From positions 1,484,940-1,548,939 of the forward strand of contig SCFE01000120.1 in the NCBI GenBank assembly GCA_004352715.1: DNA of 64,000 nucleotides, read 5' to 3'. The stretch comes from Hofstenia miamia (taxonomy: Eukaryota > Xenacoelomorpha > Acoela). A program made the translations under genes and the position numbers. The notes beneath the pieces were generated by a model, which was not told the DNA's origin, did no database searches, and worked only from the letters and a program-made list of their open reading frames with translations. Positions 30,927 through 43,220 of this stretch are shown in pieces (position 1 is the stretch's first letter; each line of letters starts with the position of its first letter).

Positions 30927-32665
30927 TTCAAATAATACGAGTCAGTTATTTGTAGATTGCATGTTAGACAACATAAATTCTCAGTGTGAGCCATGCGAGC
31001 AAATGTACAAACGCCCACTCACGACAATAACTACGTGTTGTAGATATTGCCATAATGCTTCACAACTGGTAAAATGATGCTCATGCAAAGGTGTTCAATT
31101 ATTTTTTTTGAAACCGAGCATGCCGATATATACATTCCCGCCAAGCATTCCGGAAAAACACTAGCGATGCCACTTTTTCTAAGTTAGAACTTCTGTTAGA
31201 ATGTATATTATATGTTGTTTAGTCAGTTTTGTCGTGGCCCTAAAGATGGTTTATATTTTCTTTGCTTTTGTAAATAACATAATGCAAAATTTTTGTTAAC
31301 TATTTTGTATTGTGATTTTATATACAGAGGATTTAAAAAAATATTTTTGATAAATTATAAATTTTCTATTTCTAAGTTTACTTTAGTGCAAAGGTGTAAT
31401 CTTAAAGGACATTAACATCCTTGTTTGTGGTATCTTATTTTTCTTCTGCAGCCCATCGGTGGAACCGGCTATCCTCCAGGGCCGGCAATTTCCCGGCCTG
31501 CAGCCACTTTTACATTTCATGAAAGGCTTGTAAAATTACCGGCCAAAGTTATGCAAAACATTTCTTATAAAGAGGAAATATTTTGCTTATTTTGAGAGGA
31601 ATTCCTATAAAAATAGAAAGTTCAAAAAATTTTATAATTTCAGCTATCTACAGTATTGCAATTAGAATAATAATTTTACTTTCTGGAATATCTCAATAAC
31701 TTACTATAAATTGTTCTGCTTTTTGAAAGGGTAATTTGACTTCTGTTTTTTATGGAACTTTTTAAATATTTCCACAGAAGCTGTTTATAATGATGAAGGT
31801 GTAATCTATAGTATTTACACTTGAAATTTAACAAGCCTCATACAAATATGCAACTTAAACCCTTGTATTTCTCTAATATTAGAAGGGATACTCCAAATAA
31901 AATTGAACGTTTTCTGTTGCAAAAACATTCGAACACAAACACAAATGTCAGTTGATACATACTACTAAAGTAGAAATTATGCTTAGCGAAAAAATATTTA
32001 AATATATGTATACGTGTACTTATAAATTTCTAGACTAAAACAGCAACATTAAGTATCTAAGATACTAATAGCATAAAAAATTTGAATATCTTATCATTCA
32101 ACAATTATTAGGTAAAGGAAAATACAAAATTCCACTTGTTACCTCTTTGTCAAGCAGAAATTTTACAACATTATTTTGAAAAGCAAGTGCTCTGGCACCC
32201 GCAGATCAATTTCATTTAAAAATTTTACTAATAATGAGCTAAAGGTAGATAAATACAGTGATGCTTGTGAAAATATGATAGCTTCATTAGTCTTGTAGAT
32301 ACAAGATTTTGAATCTGGGTTTCGTTTTTTCTGCAACACCTTGTAGAATTGGAGCAATTGGCAAGAGATGTCAATGTATATCAATATCTTCTAGTGATGG
32401 TTGAAATTTTCTAATTGCACCCAAATAATTCTAATAAGCAGCACAATGGCTGAGGTAGTTGCAGAACGCATTATGAAGGAGTAGATCCTTAAGTTTGCTT
32501 CCATGCAGAAACCTATATCAGATCAAAGACCTCAATTTGAGAGTAGTTTAATGAGTGAGATGACCTTGCAATTGGAAATAAAATATTACATGAGACCACC
32601 ACCCTATTGAACCATGAGACAGAAAATCTGACATTTTAGGCATGATAAGTGACAGGAATTAACTA
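30927..32665. other. Intergenic, 1.7 kb
   Basis: The first 150 bases may hold the upstream zinc-finger part of the ORF1 next door (Cys codons in a shifted minus-strand frame). The rest is AT-rich with one short GC-richer patch at 31470-31510. Nothing else is recognised. Confidence 0.5.
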
Positions 32666-33081
32666 CAGTATTTGCTAAAAAATATCCCAATAGAGCACAA
32701 AGAGATCAATGTTGTGTTTAGGAGATCTGAATCAAGCTCAAAAAGGTCCTCATAGGGATTAAGAGATCCGAATAAGGTAAGAGGAGATCCAACTAAGGCA
32801 AGCAACCATCCCAAATGTACAAATAAATATCCAAAATGTATTGTGCAAATATCATTAAGAAAAACACTATACATTGAACAGTCGATTTTTAATTTGTTCT
32901 ACAATTTACATGTATACAGTATTTTATTATTTAATTTATTGAATTCCTTTTTTATATCTTTTTACTTAGTTTTAGCACAATTAAAATTAAGAAAATGGTA
33001 AAAGTTAACAAGAAAAATGTATTAACAACTCTAATACAACAAAAACAGTAAGATTTTGTCATATACATGAATTGAAACATT

Positions 33082-34198
33082 TCTTATTATATGTTCAGAG
33101 ATCTTCTGCATTCAGAGCCATGGATATGACTTTGGCAATAACATGCCGGAATGCAGCTGTTATCTTTTGTTGCATAATTGATGGCCAAACAGCTGTAATT
33201 AAATCGCTCATTTTACGAAAACGAAAAGCAAGCAAAGTTTCACCTGCATTTCGCTGATCCCCTGGCAAGTTTGACTATTGTTGCTTTTCATTTGCATTAA
33301 TAGCATTAAACATATACTCTACAGTATTTAGTGCACATGATTACAGAGTAAACCGCTTCATTCAAAAAGGAGTCAAAGGGATGTCCATTTGTATTTCATC
33401 CAATGCCCTTTCAATTCCAGGATGACAGGGGGCATTGTCAATAATAGCATGCATATTGTTCAACCCAGCATTGTCAGCTCATTAAATTACGTCAACCATA
33501 AAATCCAGCATATTTGCTTTATGAGCCCGAATTGGCATGATCTTTGAATATATCACACCATGATGTGGTGCAACAACAAAAATGAAAGTGATATGAGGGA
33601 CTTTTTTGCTATCAACAATTCTTTTAGCAGGAATACAGACTCTAGCCCTTCCCCATGTTCTGCTTTGCCATAAGTCAAATCCACACTTGTCAATGAATAC
33701 AAAATCTGTGTTTGACATGAAACCATTCAGCATATTCTCCTCTTCCCCTTTGTTGGCTACTGAATTTCTTCCGTCAGGAATGATTTCCACTTTTTCATGT
33801 AATTTGCCAGACAGCTCTCTGCTTATGGTTGATGTCGACAGAACGACATTGTTGTCTTCCTGGATTTGGTCTTCGATATTCTCCGAAATAATTGAAGAGC
33901 TTGCGTTGACCACAGCACACATTGCCTTCTTTATTTCAAGTGTCATCTTTCTTTGATGATATTTATGTGAACCACGCCTCAAAGGACCAACTCGCCTGCA
34001 TGGAAAATTAAAAAATACACGACAACCATTAACCACAGTTAAATAACATAGTAAACACCTGTTCTTTATGATTTTGAAAGCAGTATCATGGTTTATTCCC
34101 AGCAGTCTTGCGATTTCATAATAATCCTGACTATTATCAAATGAAGCAATAATTGATTCCCTGTCAACATGGTTAATAGGCTTACAATCTCAAGACAT
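33082..34198 (-). pseudogene. IS630-like DDE transposase, inactive
   Basis: Minus strand from ATG at 34198. N-terminal helix-turn-helix: IIASFDNSQDYYEIARLLGI then NHDTAFKIIKNR. Then VGPLRRGSHKYHQRKM, and the first catalytic block FVFIDKCGFDLWQSRTWGRA. After two stops at about 33479-33484 comes the second block IIDNAPCHPGIE in the same frame; after another stop LNTVEYMFNAINAN supplies the third acidic residue in a shifted frame. The order D...D...E and the spacing fit the IS630/Tc1-mariner superfamily, nearer the bacterial-style IS630 branch than classical Tc1. A TGA at the third codon, and the later stops, disable it. A 63-base in-frame stretch at 33996-34058 has intron-like ends (see findings). 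Confidence 0.8.
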
Positions 34199-34454
34199 TT
34201 TACATAAACAGAGCACTCATTTATCAATCTTAATTAATAAAATGTCTTTGATTTATATTTGTTAAAAAAACAATGGGATTTGTACTTAACGAATCACTTT
34301 CAAAATTAAAATATAGACAACTCAGATGAAGGCCTCCAACTTTTGCTGATAAAATTGTGATAAAAAAATTTGAAATAAAGATCTGTTTTTGTAACAGCAA
34401 TGTAGTCACTTTTGTATAATAAGTTTAAAAACGATAGACCAATTTATTCTCATC

Positions 34455-34456
34455 AA

Positions 34457-34489
<33 letters not shown>

Positions 34490-34503
34490 GTATATATATA
34501 TAT
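34455..34503. repeat. (TA)n microsatellite inside the IS630-like transposon
   Basis: Interrupted TA run with TACATA and TATGTA interruptions. Confidence 0.9.
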
Positions 34504-34707
34504 AATTTTTGGTCGAGTTCAGTTCAAATAATTTTAGCGGATATTTATTTGTATTGCTTGGATGACTAATTGCCTTACTTTGAACTTTTCATGTCAATTC
34601 TGATTTTTAAAAGCCTCAATAGGATCTTTCAATTTCAATATAGATTTCCTAATGCCATATTCGGATCTCTTTGTGCTCTATTGGGATATTTTTTGGCAAA
34701 TACTGTA

Positions 34708-37227
34708 GTTAACTGACAGATGTAATTAATGGCCAGTTCCACATTATCCTCAATTCTCTTCTTTTAATGAGCTCAAAAATTGTTAGAACACATCTTTTGG
34801 ATCTTTTGATGTTTACAAATTTTGAAAAAACTGGCATATATTATATCTTGCTTTTGATAGGACTAATTTTGGCAACATACTTTTCTTCACTAAAGTTTTA
34901 TTTTCTCTAATGGTTGCTTGCTATCAGTTGTTTTTTCAACATAATCACTAGCTGTTATTTAGTTATTCTATTAACTATTAATGATGGTGTTACATGGTGA
35001 TCACACAATGATTGAAGAACATGCTGAAGAAACTAGCTCACTGATTTTCTCTATGTTAATTTATGAATGTAAATATGAAAAGAAACAGCATGGTGGTAAG
35101 TTTTCATTACATCATCAATTAAACTTCCATGAATACTTCAAATGACCTAGCACTTAGAAGGCATGATTATTTCTATTTGCTCAAAGATAACTCGCGATTT
35201 GTGTCTAGTAAATTTGAGAAAAAACCTGATCGGTTTCAGCATAATTATCTCCTTCATTTCTGAAAATTTTTAATGAAAAATGGCTAAAATCGCTGTAAAA
35301 ATTCTGACTCATGTTCAATATTTAATGAGCAAATCTAAAGTCCAAGCAGTGCCAATTATTGTTGATTTAGCTTAAGCTATAAAAGCAAATTTTTTGCTCC
35401 AAACTTATAGTATGACAATATTTGATCATTAGCAAGTACAATACAATTCTAAGTTTAATTCTCTCAAGAATGAAGTTAATGATGTATAAGAAGCTTTAAC
35501 TGTTACCAAGACTGCCCAGGGGCCTAAAAGCCCACAAATGTCCTTACTCTGTCTATAACATCATCTATGCGTACTCCAGTTAGGAACAACTTATCACCTA
35601 TATTTTTCCTATGAGAAAAATTCTCTCACCTATAGTCACTCCAGTCAGGAAATCAAGTTGATTCTGACAAGAATGTGGCATCTAACTAATCTAAGTAGTA
35701 ATTTTTAAACTCTACATTTCTCAACTGAGGGAATCAGCAAAAATACACGTGTGCTAAACTTCTGCATATACCTTATCCCATTGTTAAAATTAGATTACAA
35801 TTTGTATTTTCAGAAATTTATTCACAATTTAACAATGAAAATATCAGAAAACAGTATGGAATGTTACTATTCTACTCTAAAATTAAAGACAACAACGCCA
35901 TATCTGAATATATTCCATGGATTGTGCATTTATTAAAAATATCTTATGATTAGGGTAGATAATGCTGCCGCTTTTAAGAAGACCCTTTGCGATAAAATAT
36001 GAAATTTACTATCCCATTAATGTACAAATTAGGAAATGAGTTAATATAAAGTTAGAACTAAAGAGTAACTCCCACATTCAGAAATACATTGGTTTTACAA
36101 ATTCAAAAGTTAAAATTAAGTTGTTCTCTGTTAAGAAAGCCTCTACGAAAGAGGCACTGAACAGATACATATTCAAACTTGCATGCAAATATAATTGCTC
36201 TGTAAGTAGCTAACAACTACTTGGATGGAATTTGAGCTTATACAGTATCCAACCTATGTGTCAAACTAGCAAATAAAACCAAAATTCAACTAGAATCTGA
36301 GTTAATACTTTAAGTAAAATTTGTATTGTTTTCACTGATATCATATTATACTATGTACAACAAACAGAGAAAGTTTGTGAATTTAAAAAGAATGGATCTG
36401 AATTTTTCTTCAACAGTTTTTGGAAATCAAACTAGATTAATAAACAATGTGTTGAAAAATTTAACTGAAATTTTACATTAGTATCTTGTACTTGTTTTAA
36501 ATTAAAGTATTTTCAGTAAACAGATATTTATTATAAATTTTTCATACAACATTGTTCTTGTAAACTACAAGTAATCAAAAAATGGGCCAAATTAGCATTA
36601 ATGTAAATGAGCAGGCTTAAGCTTATGTTTTTGGCCAATTTTCATGTCTGTGTCAAACCCTAGCAATAAATATGTATGTTTCTGTACTTACATTGCTGTG
36701 TGAAATATATTCATAATTATTTTAAAATCAATATTTATTTGCTTAATTAGTTAAAAGATTTAATTCCCTTGAATAGAATGCAAAATAGAGTGATGTATAA
36801 GTGTACAATCATGGTAAAAACATAATTAGTTATTTACATAACAGTTGATTCCAAGCACTAATGAATATAACTTGACTCCACTTAGCAGTGCTGTGCTAGG
36901 TTATTGATTTACTAAATCTTGAAGTTACTACTTAATGCATAGAATTCATTTGTTTGGTCTGCAATCTTCAAAAAGATTGTAATATTCAATATTAAATGTT
37001 TTCAATTTATTAATGGCGTTCCTATATTAGAGCTAGTTAGTTGAAACATCTAAAAGTTTATGGTAAGAATCTAGTGACATAAATTATAAAAGTAAACAAA
37101 ACAATACATGGGCATGAGTAAGAATATGCAATAGGCATTCTCCTGAAATGTCTACCAAGACTTAATCTAAATTGTATGATTGTTAGTCAAATTCATATTA
37201 AGCAACAAATTGTTTATTTTTGAAACT
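34708..37227. other. Intergenic, 2.5 kb
   Basis: AT-rich sequence without a coding frame, repeat or RNA that I can support. Confidence 0.5.
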
Positions 37228-38575
37228 TTAAATGACTATCTAAAGACAGTCTTCACTACATGATATTAGATAAAAAACTTGATAATTACGGATTCAGCAG
37301 CGATTCTCATAAACTTATTGCCAGTTTTTTAAATGATAGAGTACAATGCGTAAAAATCCACAACACCTACTCCAACTATTCAAAAACATTTAAAAGTGTT
37401 CCCCAAGGAACAGTGCTTGGTCCATTACTTCTCAAAATATATGTAAATGACATTAAAGATTATATCAGCGATACATGTAATCTAATTCAATACACTGATG
37501 ATATATGTATCATAAATAGAAATAGCAACCTAATCGAAGCAACAAAGCATCTTGAAAACAATATACAAAAGTTACGCAAGTACTTTATGGAAAACAAACT
37601 GACGTTAAATGAGGAGAAAACACAGTTCATAATCTTTCGTCCACGCAGGGTGGATGCGGTTGCAAAACAAATATCACTGCATGTTTCGAAAGCTCATCAA
37701 CCAAAACAAAAAATAGTTCATTATCTGGGCGTCGAACTTGTCGGCGGTTTATCATATGATAACTTCATAAAATCCAAAATACGGAAAACGGCTATTGGGA
37801 TAGAATATCTAAAACAATTAAAGAAGATTAGTAGCAATAAAGCGCTAATAATAGAAGCTATTGTATTGAGTCAATACAGATATGCTTGCATATCTGTATT
37901 GACTCAACATAAGCTCAGATCAGGAAGCCAGATGAAATAAGGTATTTAACAGATGTATTCGTACTATGCTTAACATCAACAAACTCAAGACAGGTGAAAT
38001 GATTCACACTTTATCAAGCCTGTCACCAATCTTCATTACAAAGTTCAGCAGTTAAATTTACACATACAAATCGATTAATAACCGCCAAGGCAGTAATTTT
38101 TTAAAAATATACCTGAAACTGAATACTAGATCAAAGAAACTGATAAACAATACTCAAATAAAATCAAAATATTGGAATTTCTCTTTTTCTTCAACAGTTT
38201 GCTGACATTGGAACAAATTGCTGATCAATATTCGGAAAGCACCAAACGATTTAAAAAACTGCTGAAGGAAAACCTACTCGCAACCCAATATGAATATGGG
38301 TATAACACTAAATCAAATGTTTGGAGAAATTACTAGCTGGAAATTATTTTTAATCTAGATGTCTTTTTTATTTTATTTTGTTTTTTACTTGTTTTTATAA
38401 TACTGTTCTGTGTACCTTTTATTTTTTTCTTACTTGTCTATGTTGTAGATATTGTTTAATTTTGTAAATACTTTACATATAAGTTACTTATTGTAAGGTA
38501 TGCAATTTTGTAAATGTGTACAAACTAGACAATGTAGAGGAAAAGGTTTATATAGCTATTAAAAAAAATTAAGCA
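37228..38575 (+). mobile_element. LINE, family C, copy 2
   Basis: Starts abruptly in the RT (AAAGACAGTCTTCACTACAT is the remnant of the first catalytic block) and ends near 38575 after TATAGCTATT followed by an A-run, matching the end of copy 1 at 30035. It is truncated at its 5' end. Confidence 0.8.
37260..37940 (+). pseudogene. LINE reverse transcriptase, family C copy 2, YTDD variant
   Basis: Homologous block by block to the RT at 28702: MILDKKLDNYGFSSDSHKLI, KSVPQGTVLGPLLLKIYVND, LIQYTDDICII, KTQFIIFRPRR, VHYLGVELVGGLSYDNF. The catalytic YADD reads YTDD (near 37493) and GVPQGT reads SVPQGT. The N-terminal catalytic Asp block is cut off. Near the end the frame runs into a perfect palindrome (37866-37907) and diverges from copy 1. 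A non-coding remnant of the thumb continues to about 38300 in other frames. Confidence 0.8.
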
Positions 38576-39640
38576 AAAACTTTTTCAATTATAGTATCCT
38601 TAGACTGAAAATTCATTTTCCAATTCTTCATAAAATTTTCTTGGTAATCTTTGCAATACGTTTGGTAGTTTTATATATCTTATAGTCATACGTAATTTTT
38701 TCAATTTTCAAAACATCGAAGAAGTAATTCCATTTTTGATTTAATTTTACCAGTTGGTAAAGAAGCCTTATCTCAAATTCATATTTTTATGAAGAAAACT
38801 CCAAGTTCAACTAAGATTTTTCAAATTCAGAATTATTACAGTAAGAAACTCTTTACTTATGATAATTCAGAGTTAATAAGCTAACACAATATTGATAAAA
38901 AAACTGAAATTTAAAATCATTTTGTACATTATTTTCATATTAACTTTGATTTAGTTTGAGTTATACAATACATTAATGATTTTTCCAATAGAGTTTTGCG
39001 AACTCGGTTAAGTTCGAGTTTCTCACATTCTGAGAACGCGAAAACCCTGCTCTGATGCAGAAATTGTTTTCTTTGCCTTAATAAAATGTGATTTGCTTTC
39101 TGTCATGCAGGTAATCAAACAAATATATTTTACTACAAAATGCAATTGGTACCATATTGGCTAGTAGGTCAAACCAAGCATGTCCACATCTCTAATCCCG
39201 AACAATATAGTTGAGCATTGCTTCACCATGATTGAATGCATAAATGCTTGCAAAGCAACTGAATTTCATTAAATTGACAATGACAATTTCCTCAAAATTT
39301 CAAAAGTTCCTATACTAAATTATTTTTTTCATATTCATATAAATATGTGACTACGAATATAGAAATGTCAGTCGCTGACAAAGTTGGAATTGGGCTGATT
39401 TCTTAGGCCAACGCCTGGCCCAAATAACTTTTCTTTTACACACTGATAGCGTCTTTTGATTCATTGAGGTTCATATTCACTATAATATAAATTCGATTGT
39501 ATAATTCAAATCGCATTGTTATTTTAATAAAATAAACGCGTCATACAAGGGACTTCCTGGAGCAGATGTGAACTCCTCCTGTAAATGATTGCATTTGGTT
39601 ACCAAATAGTATTGAATGAGCATGTTTACAAGTTTTACCA
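38576..39640. other. Intergenic, 1.1 kb
   Basis: AT-rich, nothing recognised. The last few hundred bases could be decayed piggyBac sequence, but I cannot read motifs there. Confidence 0.45.
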
Positions 39641-39641
39641 A

Positions 39642-40426
39642 TGAAAACAAAAATTTTCAAATTATTTTAAATCTGTGAGTAGATATAGGTCTGCCATACT
39701 CTAAATTCCATAAACTGTTACGTAGCTCATCACATCCTTTGTATACTCCTCTTGCAATGTATGCTAAAATTTCGTCTTCTGAAATCAATAACTCTGTTGA
39801 ATGTTGAATTAAGGGATTGCACTATATGCTGATTGGTGAATCTAAGCAAACCATCAACACTTGAATGACCAAAAATTTCAAAAAAGACATCATTGATTTC
39901 TTCAACACGATTACAGATGAACGGAGTTGGTCCGCCTTGGTGGTTTAATATATTCGTAACTGAAGTGTTCTGAAACGTGGTATAATCAAATGCAGATGTC
40001 CATGCAGACCTGTCTTTTGCAATCATTACATTGTCAATAGATCTTCCACTACTGTCAGAAGTATTTGTGTTCAAATTAACATCATCTTTTGAGTGTGAGT
40101 CATCTGAATCAGAACTGGTTGTAATGGGAAACATGCTTTGGCCTTCGTCTGAATTTCGTAAATCAGAGCAGCTTCCACTGTCCTGTAATACCTCGTTTAC
40201 ACGTGACACGAGACATGCATGTCTTGTGTTTTTAATGAGCGAATGTCACGTCTAAACACCCAAAACACGCGACATTCTCTACTTGAGTGGTTGAATGTCG
40301 CGTGTTTTGGGTGTTTAGACGTGACATTCGCTCGTTGAAAACACAAGACATGCATGTCTCATGTCACGTGTAAACGGGGTATAAGGAAGCTAATATGGTG
40401 TAAGCATTGTGCTTTGAAGATCTCAT
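39642..40426 (-). pseudogene. piggyBac-type transposase, N-terminal part, split by a MITE
   Basis: The minus strand starts at ATG 40426 (MRSSKHNAYTILAS), is interrupted by the MITE at 40189-40381, and continues with a Ser/Asp-rich acidic region (SDSDDSHSKDDVNLNTNTSD), then DRSAWTSAFDYTTFQNTSVT and GGPTPFICNRVEEINDVFFE. After a frameshift near 39750 comes ARGVYKGCDELRNSLW, then GRPISTHRFKII and a stop. This is the start of a DDE_Tnp_1_7 (piggyBac) transposase. Its catalytic aspartates, which lie further C-terminal, are absent. No TTAA-flanked ends were found. Confidence 0.75.
40189..40381. mobile_element. 193-bp foldback MITE, PIF/Harbinger-like
   Basis: Almost the whole element is one inverted repeat of about 90 bases per arm around a short centre near 40280. 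It starts TACCTCGTTTACACGTGAC and ends with the complement, CGTGTAAACGGGGTA, with only a few mismatches. TAA flanks both ends (40186-40188 and 40382-40384), the 3-bp TWA target duplication typical of PIF/Harbinger. It has no coding capacity. It is inserted in the piggyBac coding sequence. Confidence 0.85.
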
Positions 40427-41437
40427 TGCAATAGTATTGAAGAATTGAAAATGTAAGCAAAACTACTTCAAACAGCTGAAAAGTTTTAAATGAAGGTCAA
40501 ATGACGAGGTTGTGCATTAAGTGTGAATTGTGGTGTTACGTACTTGATAATTAGCTAATGGCGTTGATTTCCCGTGGAGATGTTTACGAAGTAATTTGAT
40601 GCGATGACCCAGCAGAATATCAAATTACGACGACCCAATCAACCCTAGAAATTACAATTATATCGTAGTAATATCACAAAACGACATGAAAGATATCGTA
40701 TCAATCTCGTGTTATGTCGCATAAATGGAGCTAAAAATGATATCACATCCAAATATTGATGTGATATCACAAAACAATATAGACACGACCTACCAGTTTC
40801 TGGCTTGCTAAAAATTAATAATAAAATTTTAATAGCAATAGTGCAAATTGTACATAATACAGGCAATTGAGGACACGCTTAGAATTGGAATCAAATAATA
40901 TATACAAATATATACCAATGTGGTAGACATAGTATTAATATTTAAGAATATATTTAAAATTACCTTAAATTTGATGTGGCTTGTAAAATCCAAATTTTGA
41001 TAAACCCATTAGAATAGCAATTTTACATATAAATATAAAAAATGCATACAAACCTTCATTTGCTAGTTTCTTTAATACTGTATGCAATTGATTTCATTAA
41101 TCAACGAGATGACCTAAACATCCACTCCCTTAAATTACATAAATAAAAATTACCCATGTCATAGAATTTGTAGTTAACTAAACTTCTTAAAATCGAAATG
41201 ATCTAAACAAATTCAAATAGAATAATGATAAATTAATAAAATTTCTAAAAGTAAGTATTGTAAAATTGCTATTCATTTAAGGATATAAAAGGAAAAATTT
41301 GCTATATATGTCTGTTGGTTTCTCTCAAAAAGCGTTGGTTGGCATCTTTCAAGAAGCGCGACATTGTCTTTTCAATATCATTTAATGTCATCTGCACGCC
41401 AAGTGGATGACTTCTAACCGCTCCTAAACCATAAAGG

Positions 41438-41471
<34 letters not shown>

Positions 41472-42900
41472 CAAGAAACTAATACAAAGATTTCTGAAAC
41501 CCTATTAATTAAGAGCTCTAATAAACAAAGACTAATAAATTATCAAAGCAAGATCAACATTTTGAATATTTTTTAACGCATGCATATTTCAACATTAAAT
41601 GCAATGCATTGTACATAACCGCAAAATTTGTATTGACAATCATTTTAAATCGAAACCGGTCACATAGTATTAATATGAGCACAATAGTGTATATATATAT
41701 ATAGACGATTTTGACAGATCATAAGTAACCTATGTTATTAATTATAGCGTACCAACAATTGCCATAAAAACTGGTGATATTTGTGGTTGGCTGGGGAGTA
41801 CCTGCTGAGAACTTCTCCTAGTGCATGAGTAAAAAGGTCTTTTGACCGCCTTGTGCATTCTAAGGTTAGAATTTTTTTAGCTGTTTGTTGGTTTCTTTTT
41901 AAAATTGTTAAACGCTTTCATCTCAAAAAATAATAAAATATCAAAAATCAGAGAGCAAATTTAAATGAGATGTGTAGTGTTTTTTATGAACTGAGGTGCT
42001 GATATTTAAATCTTTTGCTTAAACTTTTATCGAAAGCATATAAAAATATATTCATTGCTAATATTGTAATGTTAAGTGAGATAATGGCGATTGTTGCATA
42101 ACTGACCACGATTTATCAGAATGTTTAATCTCCAGATATTTTGTTATTTACTGGGCATGGCAAAACTTAACTGTCATTTTTGCACTGAAATAGATTATAT
42201 AGTAATTAGCCATTTGCATGTCAACAAACCCTCGAAAAGGGAACCACAACAAGTGCATTTATGTTCTGCTACTTCTTTATCCAAGCATTTCTTAAAACTT
42301 TATTCTACATGAAAATGAAATTTGTGTTTATTATATTTTGCAAATGAGGTATTTGTACACGTTCAACAAAACTACCGGAATTCACTAAAAGATTTGACAA
42401 GTGTTTACACGAATTTCATTTAAAGTGTTGATAATTTATTTTCCTACAACAACGTATTTTAACACTTTCATGGACAGCCCTCACAATAAGAGGTAGTAAA
42501 AATAGATAATGTTTGTATTTTTGTTTATTAATCTTTAAATATTTGCTTGCAACAATCCGCTAAGCGTACTCAGATGACCTGAATACCAGAAGGTGAAAAA
42601 ATATTGGTATTTAGAGTCATTAAAATAATAATACTATTTTATGATGGAAACTATTTAAAATATTGCAACCTACTGTTGAGTACTATGTCCTATGGCCAAT
42701 GAATCACGTTTTATAAGCCTACCGCCGCCACTAATTTAGTAATATAAGTTTACTATCCACAACTAATTATTACCAGTATTGCAATAGTCCTTTTTATCAT
42801 TTAGGGAACATATCACATCTTATATATTCAATTTCAAAAATTCTCTGCCAACTTACATCAAATTACATCAGCACAAAGTAAGTGGGAATTTTCATAAGTG
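40427..42900. other. Intergenic, 2.5 kb
   Basis: AT-rich. It holds a small hairpin at 40739-40769 (TGATATCACATC and its complement), a (TA)n run at 41439-41470, and no gene that I can recognise. Confidence 0.5.
41439..41470. repeat. (TA)n microsatellite
   Basis: Pure TA run of 32 bases. Confidence 0.95.
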
Positions 42901-43220
42901 CTCTCTGCTTGTAGCAGACAAAATTTTGGTGTTAGAAGCTTTTATTGCACCAGCCAACAATGCAGGGCTGAATAAATTTAAAAAGAATGTTTTTTGTCAT
43001 TTGCAAAGTTTAGGTTTTTCAGTGATTTTTTCTTGTACTTCAAATACCAATTACAGCATTAGGGTTAGGTCCAAGCCCAGCGCGGAGCAAATTTCTGTGT
43101 CGAAAACCTGGTTCAAACCCGACTCAGCCCAGCTTGACACGGCTCAGCCCGACCCAAAATTCGGCCCATCTCAATTCCAACCCTGGTCGCTGAATGATTA
43201 TGATACAAAACTTCGATTAT
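42901..43220. other. GC-rich island of CCCGAC/CAGCCC words
   Basis: At 43065-43190 the base composition changes sharply to GC-rich, with repeats of CAGCCC, CCCGAC and GGCTCAGCCCGACCC. This looks like a degenerate simple repeat or a fragment of an interspersed repeat. A 98-codon open frame crosses it, but its composition does not suggest a gene. Confidence 0.45.

Larger units (their letters stand above)
32666..34705 (-). mobile_element. IS630/Tc1-mariner-type DNA transposon with TIRs
   Basis: The ends are inverted copies: CAGTATTTGC then TAAAAAATATCCCAATAGAG and CACAAAGAGATC on the left (32666-32708), and the complement on the right (34663-34705), with few mismatches. Both ends are flanked by TA (32664-32665 and 34706-34707), the target duplication of this superfamily. 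The inverted match even extends a few bases outward (TTAAC), which may be chance or a longer TIR. The element is 2.04 kb and carries one transposase pseudogene on the minus strand. Confidence 0.85.

Noticed and set aside
33606-33956. 116-codon plus-strand frame
   Set aside because: A shadow of the minus-strand IS630-like transposase.
2277-41702. (TA)n and similar runs as regulatory elements
   Set aside because: Ordinary microsatellites, common in AT-rich genomes, with no other signal.
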